This document shows, piece after piece, positions 56,393 through 64,000 of a stretch of DNA of 64,000 bases. Each line of letters begins with the position of its first letter. The stretch's first letter is position 1. Under the pieces are notes generated by a model. The model had not been told where the DNA came from. It was given only the letters and a program-made list of their open reading frames with translations, and searched no databases. Position numbers and translations under genes: made by a program. This DNA comes from Pseudomonas sp. Root562. GTDB lineage: Bacteria; Pseudomonadota; Gammaproteobacteria; Pseudomonadales; Pseudomonadaceae. Where the stretch lies: assembly GCF_001427125.1 (NCBI RefSeq), contig NZ_LMGK01000020.1:189263-253262 (forward strand). The letters are read 5' to 3'.

Positions 56393-56407
56393 ACCGTCGG
56401 AGGCAGC

Positions 56408-57949
56408 ATGAAAGAGTGCCCTGATATCATCATCATCGGATCTGGCATAGGAGGGGCGACAGTAGCAGCCGGGCTTGCCCCCTCCGGTGCCCGCATCACA
56501 ATCCTCGAGGCTGGCGAACACCTGAATAACTGTCCTGAGCACATAGACCAACGAGCTATTTTCCAGAAGCAATTCTTCCGTCCAAAAGAGGTTTGGTACG
56601 AGGAGAACGGCAAAGCATTCAGTCCTGGCAACTACTACAACGTGGGTGGTAACTCGAAGTTCTACGGCGCCGTGTTAGCAAGGTACCGAAAAGAAGACTT
56701 TGAGGAAATGGAACATCAGGAGGGGGTATCTCCTGCGTGGCCGTTCAGTTATGAGGAGTTGGAGCCCTGGTATAGCCGCGCAGAATCACTCTACAAAGTT
56801 CGGGGAGCGCTTCACCAGAATCCAACCGAGCCGTTCCACTCGCGCCCATATGATTATCCGGCTGTACCAGATGAGCCATCTATCTCTGAAGTTCGGAGCC
56901 GGCTGTCAGCCAAGGGGCTTCACCCCTATTCGTTGCCCCTCGGCGTAGACATTGATCGCTGGATAGCAAATCGGGCCACCCCATGGGACGCCCACCCTCA
57001 TAGCAACGAGGGGAAAATGGATGCTGAAACTGCTGCACTCAATACTGCGCTCGGGTACGAAAACGTCAGCCTTATAACGGGGGCAGCTGTCGTTGCACTG
57101 AAGACATGTACAAAAAATGGCCCTATCACTGCCGTTGAATTTCGAAAGGATGGCGCTGTTCATCAGATGAAAGCCAAACTGGTCATCCTTAGCGCCGGAG
57201 CAGTTCAGTCGGCTGCTTTGCTCCTGAGGTCAGCGGATGGCAATCACCCTGCAGGTCTTGCAAATAGCTCTGACCAAGTCGGCCGAAATTTTATGAATCA
57301 TAATGCTTCAGCTGTGATCGGTTTTAGCCCGAGCTTCGTGAACAGCTCGATCTATCAGAAATCATTTGGAATTGACGATTTCTACCTTTCCGACAGCAAT
57401 GGTGGATATCCCTTGGGGAATATTCAGCTCTTAGGCAGGATTTCCGGTGCGATTCTGAAAGGAAGCATGCCGCTTGTCCCGGAATGGATACTGAATAAAT
57501 TCAGCCGTCACTGCGTGGACTTTTACGCAATGAGTGAGGATCTCCCCTCGCCCACCAACCGGGTGACCGTTGAAGGCGATCGCACTGTTCTTACCTGGGA
57601 GCGTACCAACTGGAATGCCCACCTAACCCTCGTCAACACGTTCAAAAAAGTTCTCAAAGAGGCGGGATTCCCTATTGTTCTCACGCGCCCGTTTGATAAA
57701 CGCACGCCTTCGCATCAGTGCGGAACCATCCGAATGGGCAATGATTCTGCCAGCGCGCCGCTGGATATCTACTGCCGCTCATACGACCACCAGAACCTGT
57801 TTGTCGTCGACGCCAGCTTCATGCCGACTTCTGCCGCAGTGAACCCCTCGCTAACGATTGCAGCTCAGGCTCTAAGAGTGGCGGAACACATATCACTTGT
57901 AGACTTAAAGGCTGTTACTGACCTCAAATCACAAGCATTAATGTCCTAA
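56408..57949 (+). CDS. GMC-family oxidoreductase, pyranose-oxidase-like branch
   Basis: The enzyme has 513 residues. The FAD motif IIIGSGIGGATVAAGLAP, the segment YYNVGGNSKFYGAVLARYRK and the late catalytic pair HQCGTIRMGNDSA (histidine) and AAVNPSLTIAAQAL (asparagine) match the short GMC proteins related to pyranose 2-oxidase and bacterial glycoside 3-oxidases rather than to alcohol dehydrogenases. It has no signal peptide and is probably cytosolic. In the operon it would oxidise a sugar hydroxyl, with the Gfo/Idh/MocA enzyme acting before or after (inference). Confidence 0.85.
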   Translation: MKECPDIIIIGSGIGGATVAAGLAPSGARITILEAGEHLNNCPEHIDQRAIFQKQFFRPKEVWYEENGKAFSPGNYYNVGGNSKFYGAVLARYRKEDFEEMEHQEGVSPAWPFSYEELEPWYSRAESLYKVRGALHQNPTEPFHSRPYDYPAVPDEPSISEVRSRLSAKGLHPYSLPLGVDIDRWIANRATPWDAHPHSNEGKMDAETAALNTALGYENVSLITGAAVVALKTCTKNGPITAVEFRKDGAVHQMKAKLVILSAGAVQSAALLLRSADGNHPAGLANSSDQVGRNFMNHNASAVIGFSPSFVNSSIYQKSFGIDDFYLSDSNGGYPLGNIQLLGRISGAILKGSMPLVPEWILNKFSRHCVDFYAMSEDLPSPTNRVTVEGDRTVLTWERTNWNAHLTLVNTFKKVLKEAGFPIVLTRPFDKRTPSHQCGTIRMGNDSASAPLDIYCRSYDHQNLFVVDASFMPTSAAVNPSLTIAAQALRVAEHISLVDLKAVTDLKSQALMS

Positions 57950-58030
57950 AAAAGCGCCAGATAGCCTTTGAATGTCAATGGCTATCGGCGTGTCCTGCGA
58001 GGCCCTCCGCCAAAGAGCTTCTCTGCCTCC

Positions 58031-58153
58031 CATGGTAAGCCGGCAGCTGTCGCTGATTTTCCAATCGATGAAATGGCAAAACCTGAAGAAGTCGCTTAGC
58101 TCGTAGCATTGGTTTTGCGTAAATGGCGGGCCTCGCTGAAAGGCGCGACATAG
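58031..58153 (+). pseudogene. Scar of a short-chain dehydrogenase C-terminus
   Basis: The frame reads HGKPAAVADFPIDEMAKPEE then VA, a stop at 58097, and LVALVLRKWRASLKGAT. The PIDEMAKPEEVA...LVLxL..WRASLKGAT pattern is the C-terminal end of an SDR. The rest of the gene is missing. Confidence 0.5.
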
Positions 58154-58236
58154 GACGTTAATGGAGGGAGTTACATCCGCTGAAACCAAAGGCGATCCAA
58201 CTCATTGAGCGCCCTTGTACCGATGGAGGTACTGCA

Positions 58237-58743
58237 ATGAATTTGAAGGAAGAACTCGCATTATTGGTTCGACAGGAAGAAGCGCTCCAGTTCAGCGGTT
58301 TCGATGAAAACACGGCGTGGCAGCTAGGCTCGCTACTGCACGAACGGGCAGTAAATGAGGAATTGCCAATTGTAATCGACGTAAGACGATTCGACCGTGC
58401 ATTATTTTTTGCGGCCAGGCCCGGGGCGACTTCGGATAATCACGACTGGGTACGGCGAAAAACGAACACCGTGCAACGCTTCCTCTGCAGCACTTATCGA
58501 GTCGCCCACCAGCTCGCTATTGAGGAGCAGGACATTCTGCAGCGCTACCATATTTCCCCTACTGATTTCGCCAGTTGTGGTGGGGGCTTTCCAATCATTG
58601 TTCAAGGAGCTGGGGTTATCGGCAGCGTGACTGTTTCGGGCCTGCCTGACCGTCAAGATCATCAAATCATCGTTGAAGTACTTTGCAATCTGCTCGGATA
58701 TGATCAAGCAGAGTTTGCTTTATCAGATAAAGACGTCGCCTAG
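58237..58743 (+). CDS. UPF0303 / GlcG-HbpS-like protein
   Basis: The 168-residue protein contains NLKEELALLVRQEEALQF, ALFFAARPGATSDNHDWVRR and GGGFPIIVQGAGVIGSVTVS, which define the UPF0303 branch of the HbpS/GlcG (heme-degrading-domain) fold. Members often accompany sugar or glycol oxidation operons; a role in cofactor or haem binding is reported for HbpS but not assured here. A GGAGGTACTGCA leader gives a good RBS. It follows the GMC gene after 287 bp that contain a dead SDR fragment. Confidence 0.8.
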   Translation: MNLKEELALLVRQEEALQFSGFDENTAWQLGSLLHERAVNEELPIVIDVRRFDRALFFAARPGATSDNHDWVRRKTNTVQRFLCSTYRVAHQLAIEEQDILQRYHISPTDFASCGGGFPIIVQGAGVIGSVTVSGLPDRQDHQIIVEVLCNLLGYDQAEFALSDKDVA

Positions 58744-58871
58744 AAAGAGTTACCGTAGAGGAAACCTGCCTCTTGTAGGGAGTTAATGGTTAGGCATGAG
58801 CATTTGTCCGCTGCAATCCTTGTTAGTGCGACAGCAGTGTTCTAATCTCACGCGTAAAAATCAACTACCAA

Positions 58872-59126
58872 TCACTCAGTAGCGGCGCGGATAGAAGTCT
58901 CAGCATTCTGATAGCTCGAAGTACTAGCTGTCTGATGTGACTGAGCTCTGATTGATGGTTGAGCCTGGGTTTTATCAGGGGCAGTGTCATCATCATTCAT
59001 CGCCTTTCGAAAACCCTTAATCGTCTCACCAACATCGGCACCCAACCCTTTAAGTTTCTTCGTGCCGAAGACCAAAACCACAACTACCAATATTACGATC
59101 CAATGCTTCCAATCCATGATACCCAT
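58872..59126 (-). CDS. tatA: TatA-like Sec-independent translocase subunit, orphan copy
   Basis: The protein has 84 residues from the ATG at 59126, which follows AAAGGTGG. It shows the short N-terminal helix [20 protein letters not shown], the hinge GTKKLKGLG and the amphipathic helix [15 protein letters not shown], then a polar, Ser/Thr/Gln-rich tail. This is a complete TatA by length and pattern. The tatBC genes are absent, so it is a second copy. It lies just beyond an operon encoding a Tat-exported amine oxidase on the same strand, suggesting a dedicated pore component (inference). Confidence 0.88.
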   Translation of the reverse strand: MGIMDWKHWIVILVVVVLVFGTKKLKGLGADVGETIKGFRKAMNDDDTAPDKTQAQPSIRAQSHQTASTSSYQNAETSIRAATE

Positions 59127-59297
59127 CTCATCCACCTTTAACCTGAACTGTTATTTAATAAGTTTAGACGAGAACAAAGCCTCATCCAATTAAGGGAAAT
59201 AACTCAGAACAATCAACAATTAGTTTCGAAAGTAGAGCCGCTCTTGGAGAAGAAACGACAATTAATTTCATATTTTTACATAATAATGACTCGCACC
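59127..59297. other. AT-rich intergenic region upstream of tatA
   Basis: No gene is seen. It should contain the tatA promoter on the minus strand; nothing more specific is visible. Confidence 0.3.
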
Positions 59298-59328
59298 AAA
59301 AAAAGTGCCTTCGATAGCTGAAGGCACT
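59298..59328 (-). terminator. Rho-independent terminator of the amine-oxidase operon
   Basis: AGTGCCTTC - 7 bases - GAAGGCACT is followed on the minus strand by a run of seven T (A-run 59298-59304 on the plus strand). Confidence 0.88.
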
Positions 59329-59359
59329 ACCACCAAAGGAGTAAGATGAAACCCATTTA

Positions 59360-59387
59360 GCAAGAGTCGCTACAACGCGACTCTTGC
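59360..59387. other. Second stem-loop downstream of the amine-oxidase operon
   Basis: GCAAGAGTCGC - TACAAC - GCGACTCTTGC is a perfect 11-bp stem just before the first terminator, with no T-run on the minus strand side. It may be a backup terminator or a 3-prime stabiliser. Confidence 0.6.
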
Positions 59388-59477
59388 ATTCCAAAAAAAC
59401 ATTTGTTATGGCGCCCTGCTGGAACTAGGCTCCCTGATCTCCACTCACGAACTTTGATGCAAACTTTTGACTACACA

Positions 59478-60236
59478 TCAAGAGCCATGTGCAACGCCAT
59501 TCGAACTTACTGTTTCCGATTTCTTTGCTACATTTGCGACGGGCCCACGCCAGGCTATAACACCAAGCCAAATGTAGAACAGCGGCGTGACATAAGTTAC
59601 GCCTGTTAGTGCTAAACCAGCTAACTCGCCCATATCAAGCACTTTTCCGAAGCTCGAAACCAAGGCGCAAACAGCATTGAGGAACACCACGACTGCAAAA
59701 GCTTTTTTGTGCCGCCACAAAATTATCGAAAGACCGAGATACCATACGCCCGACAAGAAAAACTCCAATCGACCCCACATACCGTCCTGAACAGCCATTG
59801 TCAGTATCCGGAAAATTTCCTGGGTAACCAGTTGAGCAGCGGGATCGTTGGACGTCGCGTGCAAAATGGTCAGGACTGGCCAGACAACAGAAAGGATCGC
59901 CGCGCCGATGGCACCTACCAATCCGAAAAGGATACCTGCGACCGTGGAGACTGATAGCAAATACGGTCGATCTTCTCTGAGCGCAAACCAGAGATACAAT
60001 CCTGAGGGTATGCTGAAAAGATAGAAGCCAAACATGTCGCTGAGCATCATCCACTTGAGGTTCGGTGAACCGGCGACACCAACATCGAGTTGACCAACAA
60101 TGTTACCCGTGGCTTCGTACTCAAAACTGCCTGCTTGGATGGCTAGGTAGACAGTGTTGAAACAAAGGAATACTGCCAAAATGTTTAGCAGCAATAAAAA
60201 ACGATTTCGCGTGAAATGAGTGAGAGCTGGATTCAT
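59478..60236 (-). CDS. Integral membrane protein of unknown function in the amine-oxidase operon
   Basis: The protein has 252 residues with six or seven predicted helices (residues about 13-33, 62-85, 92-118, 145-165, 168-190, 196-226). The N-terminal RFLLLLNILAVFLCFNTVYL and the short periplasmic loop resemble DUF4386-type proteins, but no motif lets me name a function. There is no haem- or quinone-binding histidine pattern I can identify. It is the third gene after the amine oxidase and cytochrome c, 26 bp after the latter, so it may anchor the complex or pass electrons or substrate across the membrane (inference). Confidence 0.75.
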   Translation of the reverse strand: MNPALTHFTRNRFLLLLNILAVFLCFNTVYLAIQAGSFEYEATGNIVGQLDVGVAGSPNLKWMMLSDMFGFYLFSIPSGLYLWFALREDRPYLLSVSTVAGILFGLVGAIGAAILSVVWPVLTILHATSNDPAAQLVTQEIFRILTMAVQDGMWGRLEFFLSGVWYLGLSIILWRHKKAFAVVVFLNAVCALVSSFGKVLDMGELAGLALTGVTYVTPLFYIWLGVIAWRGPVANVAKKSETVSSNGVAHGS

Positions 60237-60262
60237 TTTTTAATCCCTTCTGCAGCCAGAGG

Positions 60263-60643
60263 CTAATTATTAGAATTCGCGAGTTTGCAAATTATTGCAG
60301 CACGCGTACCGGGGTCCGATATCGGACCGTAGGGCATACCATTGCCAGGAACCAAGGACTGTGGATCAGTCAAAAACAAGTCAATCGTGCTAGGTGCCCA
60401 TTTTAGGCGGCTTTGTGTCATTGCTGTAGAAAAAACATATCCCGGAAAGGCTCCCGAAATCCGCCCCAAAACTCCATGGAGGTTCGGACCGAACTTGGTG
60501 TCATCTCCCTTAACTACCGAATGACATACAGAGCACTGACTCCAGCTCCGCTCGACTTGCACGGGGTCACACTCCATCTGACTAGCAACCGCGCTGCAAG
60601 GAAGTAGCGCGATCACGACTGTCATAAAACTGAATCTAATCAC
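60263..60643 (-). CDS. Small periplasmic c-type cytochrome, partner of the amine oxidase
   Basis: The protein has 126 residues with a signal peptide (IRFSFMTVVIALLPCSAVA, cleavage after ASQ region). The mature class I cytochrome c has the haem-binding CSVCH at residues 37-41 and the axial methionine at 103 (GNGMPYG), plus GPNLHGVLGR typical of the c550/c2 fold. Its start overlaps the amine oxidase stop by four bases (ATGA), so they are made together. It is a clear electron acceptor for the flavoenzyme, as CycN is for NicA2 in nicotine-degrading P. putida S16. Confidence 0.92.
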   Translation of the reverse strand: MIRFSFMTVVIALLPCSAVASQMECDPVQVERSWSQCSVCHSVVKGDDTKFGPNLHGVLGRISGAFPGYVFSTAMTQSRLKWAPSTIDLFLTDPQSLVPGNGMPYGPISDPGTRAAIICKLANSNN

Positions 60644-62097
60644 GCCTTGCTAGTAAGTAGCTCGGACGTGACTCGACCAGCACGGAGCCCTGTCTCGATG
60701 GCTCCGTCGATGAAACCACGCCATCCATCCGCAACATCTGAACCTGCAAAAACGATTCGGCCCTCGGTCTTCCGCATGTCAGCTCCGTATTTGCTCCACA
60801 TCCCTACCTTATAGTCACACCAGCTACCTTTGGAGTAAGGGTCATTGTTCCAGTCATAAGCGAACGTATCCAGAACTTCAGCGTCAGGCAGCAGCTTCTC
60901 GACCTCCTTGAGCACGAGATCTTTGTTGTTGTAGTCAAAGCCAGGAGTCGGGTATCCCATGCAGAAAAGCGTAGTGTGATCGTCATAGAAATGATCGGTG
61001 TACACCATGTTTACCGGGTGCCCTACCCCGGCCAGACTCTGGTAGGCACCCTTGTTTCCTTTGACTTTGATCTTCAGCTTAAAGCCGGCACCTACATGGC
61101 GTTCTTTGCTCGCGGCAACTTTGCCTGGCAGCAATGCAGGAGACCATTCGATGTCATTCCAGCAATTCATCGGCATAGCTACTACGCAAGCACTGGCCTT
61201 GAAAACCTCTCCGCTTTGAGTAGTTACCGTGACTCCGCTCGCATTCTGCTCGACTTTACGGACAGGCATGCTTTTACGTACGTCCGCTTTGCTCTCATCC
61301 AGCATGCTATTGATAAGCGAAGATGTACCCGACTTGATGTAGTACTGAGTGCAAGCCCGCAGAAGCCTGCCCATGTCATTGTCTGCGCGGGCGTACCAGT
61401 GAATCTGATCCAACATTCCCGCAGTTTCCAGGCTGCCACTTACTGCCGTGGCGAAGAAGGATTCAAGGATGGTATGGGTAGTGATATCCAGATCGATCTG
61501 CTTCAGACGCTGAGCGATGGAGATATCGTCGTGTTTCAAGAAGCTCAGATCGAAATTTGGATCATAGGGACGTGGGAACGCATTGATCAGGTCGCCGCAG
61601 AAAACCTTCATGCCTTTGTCCAGCATTGCAAAGGAGTCAGCCGGGTCGACGTTTTTCAGCTCATTGTTGATGAGTACAGTGCCATAGGTAGGGTTCGCGC
61701 CTGGCGTCTCATCAATTTCGAGTCCATACCGCTTCAATTCAGCCCAAACGTGAGGCTGGTACCAATGGACCCATTGGCCACCAACTTCGGACTGCTGACC
61801 GAAAATATCAGCCGTCCAGGTACGACCACCGAGGCGATTGCGAGCTTCCAATACCAAACATTTTTTCCCTTGGGCCCCCAATTCGCGAGCGGCCGTTGAG
61901 CCCGCCATTCCAGCACCAATGATGATCACATCATAAGCACCTTTATGTTGGCTGGTTTTACTATTGTCTGATGCGGCTGCACGCACCAGAGAAGAAGCCG
62001 CTAACGTTGTTGCACCCAGAGCCATACCCAACAAAGTGCTACGCCGGCTAAGTTGCAAAGGTGTTTTTTGTTCTGGATCTTTATCGTTAGTAGACAT
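60640..62097 (-). CDS. Tat-exported flavin amine oxidase/dehydrogenase, NicA2-like
   Basis: The protein has 485 residues from the ATG at 62097. A twin-arginine signal SRRSTLLGMALGATTLAA (arginines 18-19) is followed by YDVIIIGAGMAGSTAARELG (FAD loop 61-66) and LEARNRLGGRTW. The segments GGQWVHWYQPHVWAELKRYG and EGRIVFAGSDVADGW closely follow NicA2 nicotine oxidoreductase and pseudooxynicotine oxidase as I remember them. It oxidises a secondary or primary amine in the periplasm. The overlapping cytochrome c gene implies it works as a dehydrogenase rather than an oxygen-using oxidase. The natural substrate is unknown; no other nicotine genes are present. Confidence 0.9.
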   Translation of the reverse strand: MSTNDKDPEQKTPLQLSRRSTLLGMALGATTLAASSLVRAAASDNSKTSQHKGAYDVIIIGAGMAGSTAARELGAQGKKCLVLEARNRLGGRTWTADIFGQQSEVGGQWVHWYQPHVWAELKRYGLEIDETPGANPTYGTVLINNELKNVDPADSFAMLDKGMKVFCGDLINAFPRPYDPNFDLSFLKHDDISIAQRLKQIDLDITTHTILESFFATAVSGSLETAGMLDQIHWYARADNDMGRLLRACTQYYIKSGTSSLINSMLDESKADVRKSMPVRKVEQNASGVTVTTQSGEVFKASACVVAMPMNCWNDIEWSPALLPGKVAASKERHVGAGFKLKIKVKGNKGAYQSLAGVGHPVNMVYTDHFYDDHTTLFCMGYPTPGFDYNNKDLVLKEVEKLLPDAEVLDTFAYDWNNDPYSKGSWCDYKVGMWSKYGADMRKTEGRIVFAGSDVADGWRGFIDGAIETGLRAGRVTSELLTSKA

Positions 62098-62403
62098 TAT
62101 TAATCTCGCACCCATAGATAAAAACGCGCCTAGCTTCGGCTAACCAAAGAAAGTGAGCGTCGGCCTTTTTATACTTTCACGCATCACGAGAGTATAGAAC
62201 ATTGGAAGCCGCACGGAAGTCCCTCCTCCAACTAATACTACCGCACAGGTCTATTCCACATGACACTGCACATCGGGGCAATCCTAAAACTTAGCAAAAT
62301 GATCCAAAAAGTTTGCACCAAGCCAAAAAATGCGGATCACACCTACAGCACTTTTGTGCCAATTAATACTTTAGCAGTGAGAAACCAAAAACAATCACAA
62401 AAA
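62098..62403. other. Promoter region of the amine-oxidase operon
   Basis: AT-rich, no gene seen. It should hold the AraC-regulated promoter; I could not pick a unique repeat. Confidence 0.35.
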
Positions 62404-62434
62404 ATGGCCTGGGATCATCAATCAGCCAGGCCAT
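62404..62434 (-). terminator. Rho-independent terminator after the AraC gene
   Basis: ATGGCCTGG - 13 bases - CCAGGCCAT is followed on the minus strand by six T. It closes the regulator gene before the amine-oxidase promoter. Confidence 0.85.
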
Positions 62435-62484
62435 CCTAAAAATTTCAAAACGCATTAAGGGCACGCGATCAAAATACGAAACTG

Positions 62485-63495
62485 TCACATATGCGCACGA
62501 CTATTATCATTTCGATGCATTGTCGCACTTGGGATTTCGTTGAAAAGCTTTTTATACTCACTTGCGAATCGGCCCAAATGATTGAACCCCCACTCAGTTG
62601 CCACAGTTGAAATATTTATACCCCTGCCCCCCTTTAGCAACTGCTTACGCACTTCAGATAGGCGTAGCTTTTTTAGGTAGGCCATAGGGGACATGCCCAT
62701 ATGTTTTTTAAACCCATCGAAAAGCTTAAACCTCGAAACTCCTGCCGCAAGTTCAATATCCTCTAGCCGAATATCTTCCTGCGCATTGGAGTGAATGAAG
62801 TCTTTAGCCTTCAACAAATAACTTGGTAGCTTACCGATCAAACACTCCTGGATTTCATCGGTATAGTTATTCTTTTGAGCCAAAATTAGCCCTCGAACGA
62901 GAGACGCTTCAATATCTCTGGAAAATAGCGTTTGATCGAATACAGCTCCTCCAACCTCCTGTTCCGAGACGAAGTGCCCTATCAGGCGCCACCAAGAGGC
63001 GCTGGCACCAGCCTGTCCGTCCATCACCGGATCAAAATTGATAGGGATTTCAACCGGACGCTTTAGGATTTCTTCCAGAGCCAACCTCATGGTTACGCGT
63101 GGGATAACCACAGAGAGTTTTTTGCAATCACCTGCCATGGATAGCTCCTGGCTGTGAAAGGGCGAGACGATGACACCAATGCTCCTATTCGAGTGGATAC
63201 GGTTTCCCAGATAAAGCAGCTCCTGCTCGCCAACAATAGGCAAACTTAAACTGTAGCTGTCCAGATGCTCGGATCCTTCGACTCCGATTCGGACGTCAGC
63301 CCCGTATTCCATGGTGCCCAGCGTTGTCGCATACGACCGAAAGACCCTCGCACTATGCCGAAAAGACACCCGATCAGGCTGGGCGCTCTGAAGACTGTGG
63401 GGACCGCATACTTCCTCCATCCATGCTCGGGCTCCTGCCATGTCATAGCTGTTGATTCGGATATCACTATGGGTAACGACATGAGACTCAGTCAT
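62485..63495 (-). CDS. AraC-family regulator of the amine-oxidase operon
   Basis: The protein has 336 residues from the ATG at 63495. The N-terminal ~190 residues (AraC-binding-2-like; YSLSLPIVGEQELLYLGNRI, VIVSPFHSQELSMAGDCKKL) are typical of regulators of aromatic and amine catabolism. The C-terminal HTH pair reads IELAAGVSRFKLFDGFKKHM and WGFNHLGRFASEYKKLFNEI. Its own terminator separates it from the amine-oxidase operon on the same strand, 387 bp away. Control of that operon is inferred from position only. Confidence 0.88.
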   Translation of the reverse strand: MTESHVVTHSDIRINSYDMAGARAWMEEVCGPHSLQSAQPDRVSFRHSARVFRSYATTLGTMEYGADVRIGVEGSEHLDSYSLSLPIVGEQELLYLGNRIHSNRSIGVIVSPFHSQELSMAGDCKKLSVVIPRVTMRLALEEILKRPVEIPINFDPVMDGQAGASASWWRLIGHFVSEQEVGGAVFDQTLFSRDIEASLVRGLILAQKNNYTDEIQECLIGKLPSYLLKAKDFIHSNAQEDIRLEDIELAAGVSRFKLFDGFKKHMGMSPMAYLKKLRLSEVRKQLLKGGRGINISTVATEWGFNHLGRFASEYKKLFNEIPSATMHRNDNSRAHM

Positions 63496-63951
63496 TAGCA
63501 AGGCTCCACGATTATGGATGACATGCGCTCTTCGGCGCGTACCTGGAGGACAGCAAGACGTATGCCACAGAACTGATCATGCCGAAAATCTACCTATCCG
63601 GACATCCCTATCCGACTAAATGGATAATACCCATGCTCAACGCCAATTATCCTTCGCGCAGTAACACTTTGTGCACCATTTCAGAGCATAAAAGCCAATT
63701 GATTGCACCACTTGTTACCGAACGAAATTGGCTAGGTGTTAGTTATTGACACCAATCTACTCAATAAGTAGCACTGCGATAAAAAATAATGATTATCATC
63801 CTTATGCAATTCGACGGCATATGATTGTATAAAACCACCAATTTTATCGATCACAATTAGTGGATTTAAGTCATCTACAAACCGGATAGACCAATCGCTG
63901 CTGCCCCCTTCTAATGGAACCCTGCATAGCCGCACGATTGAGGATCTACCT
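63496..63951. other. Intergenic region between the AraC gene and the right-edge gene
   Basis: AT-rich at its right half and without a convincing gene. The only signal I would note is the Fur-like box listed separately. Confidence 0.4.
63785..63803. promoter_or_regulatory. Fur-box-like sequence
   Basis: AATAATGATTATCATCCTT matches the E. coli/Pseudomonas Fur consensus GATAATGATAATCATTATC at 14 of 19 positions. It is 150 bp before the right-edge gene. Confidence 0.35.
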
Positions 63952-64000
63952 ATGAGCCGTATGCGTGATATTAGCCAGTGGCAAGAATATATCGAAAGTT
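63952..64000 (+). CDS. N-terminal fragment of an unidentified protein, cut by the window edge
   Basis: Starts MSRMRDISQWQEYIES after a GAGGA ribosome binding site and runs off the right end after 16 codons. Too short to assign. Confidence 0.55.
   Translation, partial: MSRMRDISQWQEYIES

Noticed and set aside
60640..62097. Naming the amine oxidase nicotine oxidoreductase
   Set aside because: The similarity is to the whole NicA2/pseudooxynicotine oxidase group and no other nicotine-pathway genes are present, so the substrate is left open.

Overview
The window looks like a chromosomal segment of a Pseudomonas species, probably from the fluorescens/putida side of the genus. The evidence is the Pseudomonas-type REP palindromes (core GTGGGAGCGRGCTTG), a phnWX pair, a gal (gallate) cluster with the full Pseudomonas putida gene set, OprD porins, many LysR/MFS pairs and GC-rich codon use. 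I saw no rRNA, tRNA or CRISPR array. Gene names rest on remembered family motifs, not on database searches.

Layout. 1-2.5 kb: the end of a two-subunit flavin amine/opine-type dehydrogenase and a periplasmic binding protein. 2.6-7.7 kb: a ZapE-like ATPase, a leucine-rich-repeat protein kinase, a YebC regulator and a short orphan VgrG. 7.8-13.4 kb: 2-aminoethylphosphonate use (OPA-type transporter, two LysR regulators, phnW, phnX), punctuated by REP elements. 13.5-17.1 kb: a small acidic protein, a PLP deaminase/desulfhydrase and FadH. 17.1-21.5 kb: an island-like stretch with a decayed IS1182 transposase, a broken MFS gene, an Lrp/LysE exporter pair, and a second panB resembling the actinobacterial type joined to a MaoC hydratase.

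21.6-31.4 kb is the gallate pathway: galBCD, a GalR-like LysR protein with two HTH modules, a chemoreceptor, the porin galP, the dioxygenase galA and the transporter galT. A conserved promoter module (motif around TTAAGCAGGTATCG plus a downstream -35 block at fixed spacing) recurs upstream of galB, galT, an unknown membrane protein at 32.2 kb and a four-gene iron-chelate ABC operon at 33.1-37.0 kb. This suggests that iron-complex uptake and the unknown membrane protein belong to the gallate regulon.

37.2-58.7 kb is a catabolic island of unknown substrate. A LacI regulator (51.2 kb) sits among near-perfect operators (TTGGAACGTTCCAA). They precede a CoA-transferase / enoyl-CoA hydratase / aldehyde dehydrogenase operon and an SDR / GMC oxidoreductase / DUF993 / MHS-transporter operon. 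A variant palindrome precedes a FucP-like transporter / Gfo-Idh-MocA / second GMC operon. An orphan sugar-binding protein, a DUF1479 protein, a HAD phosphatase and an AraC regulator complete it.

58.9-64 kb holds an orphan TatA and an operon of a Tat-exported NicA2-like flavin amine oxidase, a small cytochrome c and a membrane protein, with an AraC regulator upstream. This looks like a periplasmic amine dehydrogenase that passes electrons to a cytochrome c. A new gene starts at the right edge.
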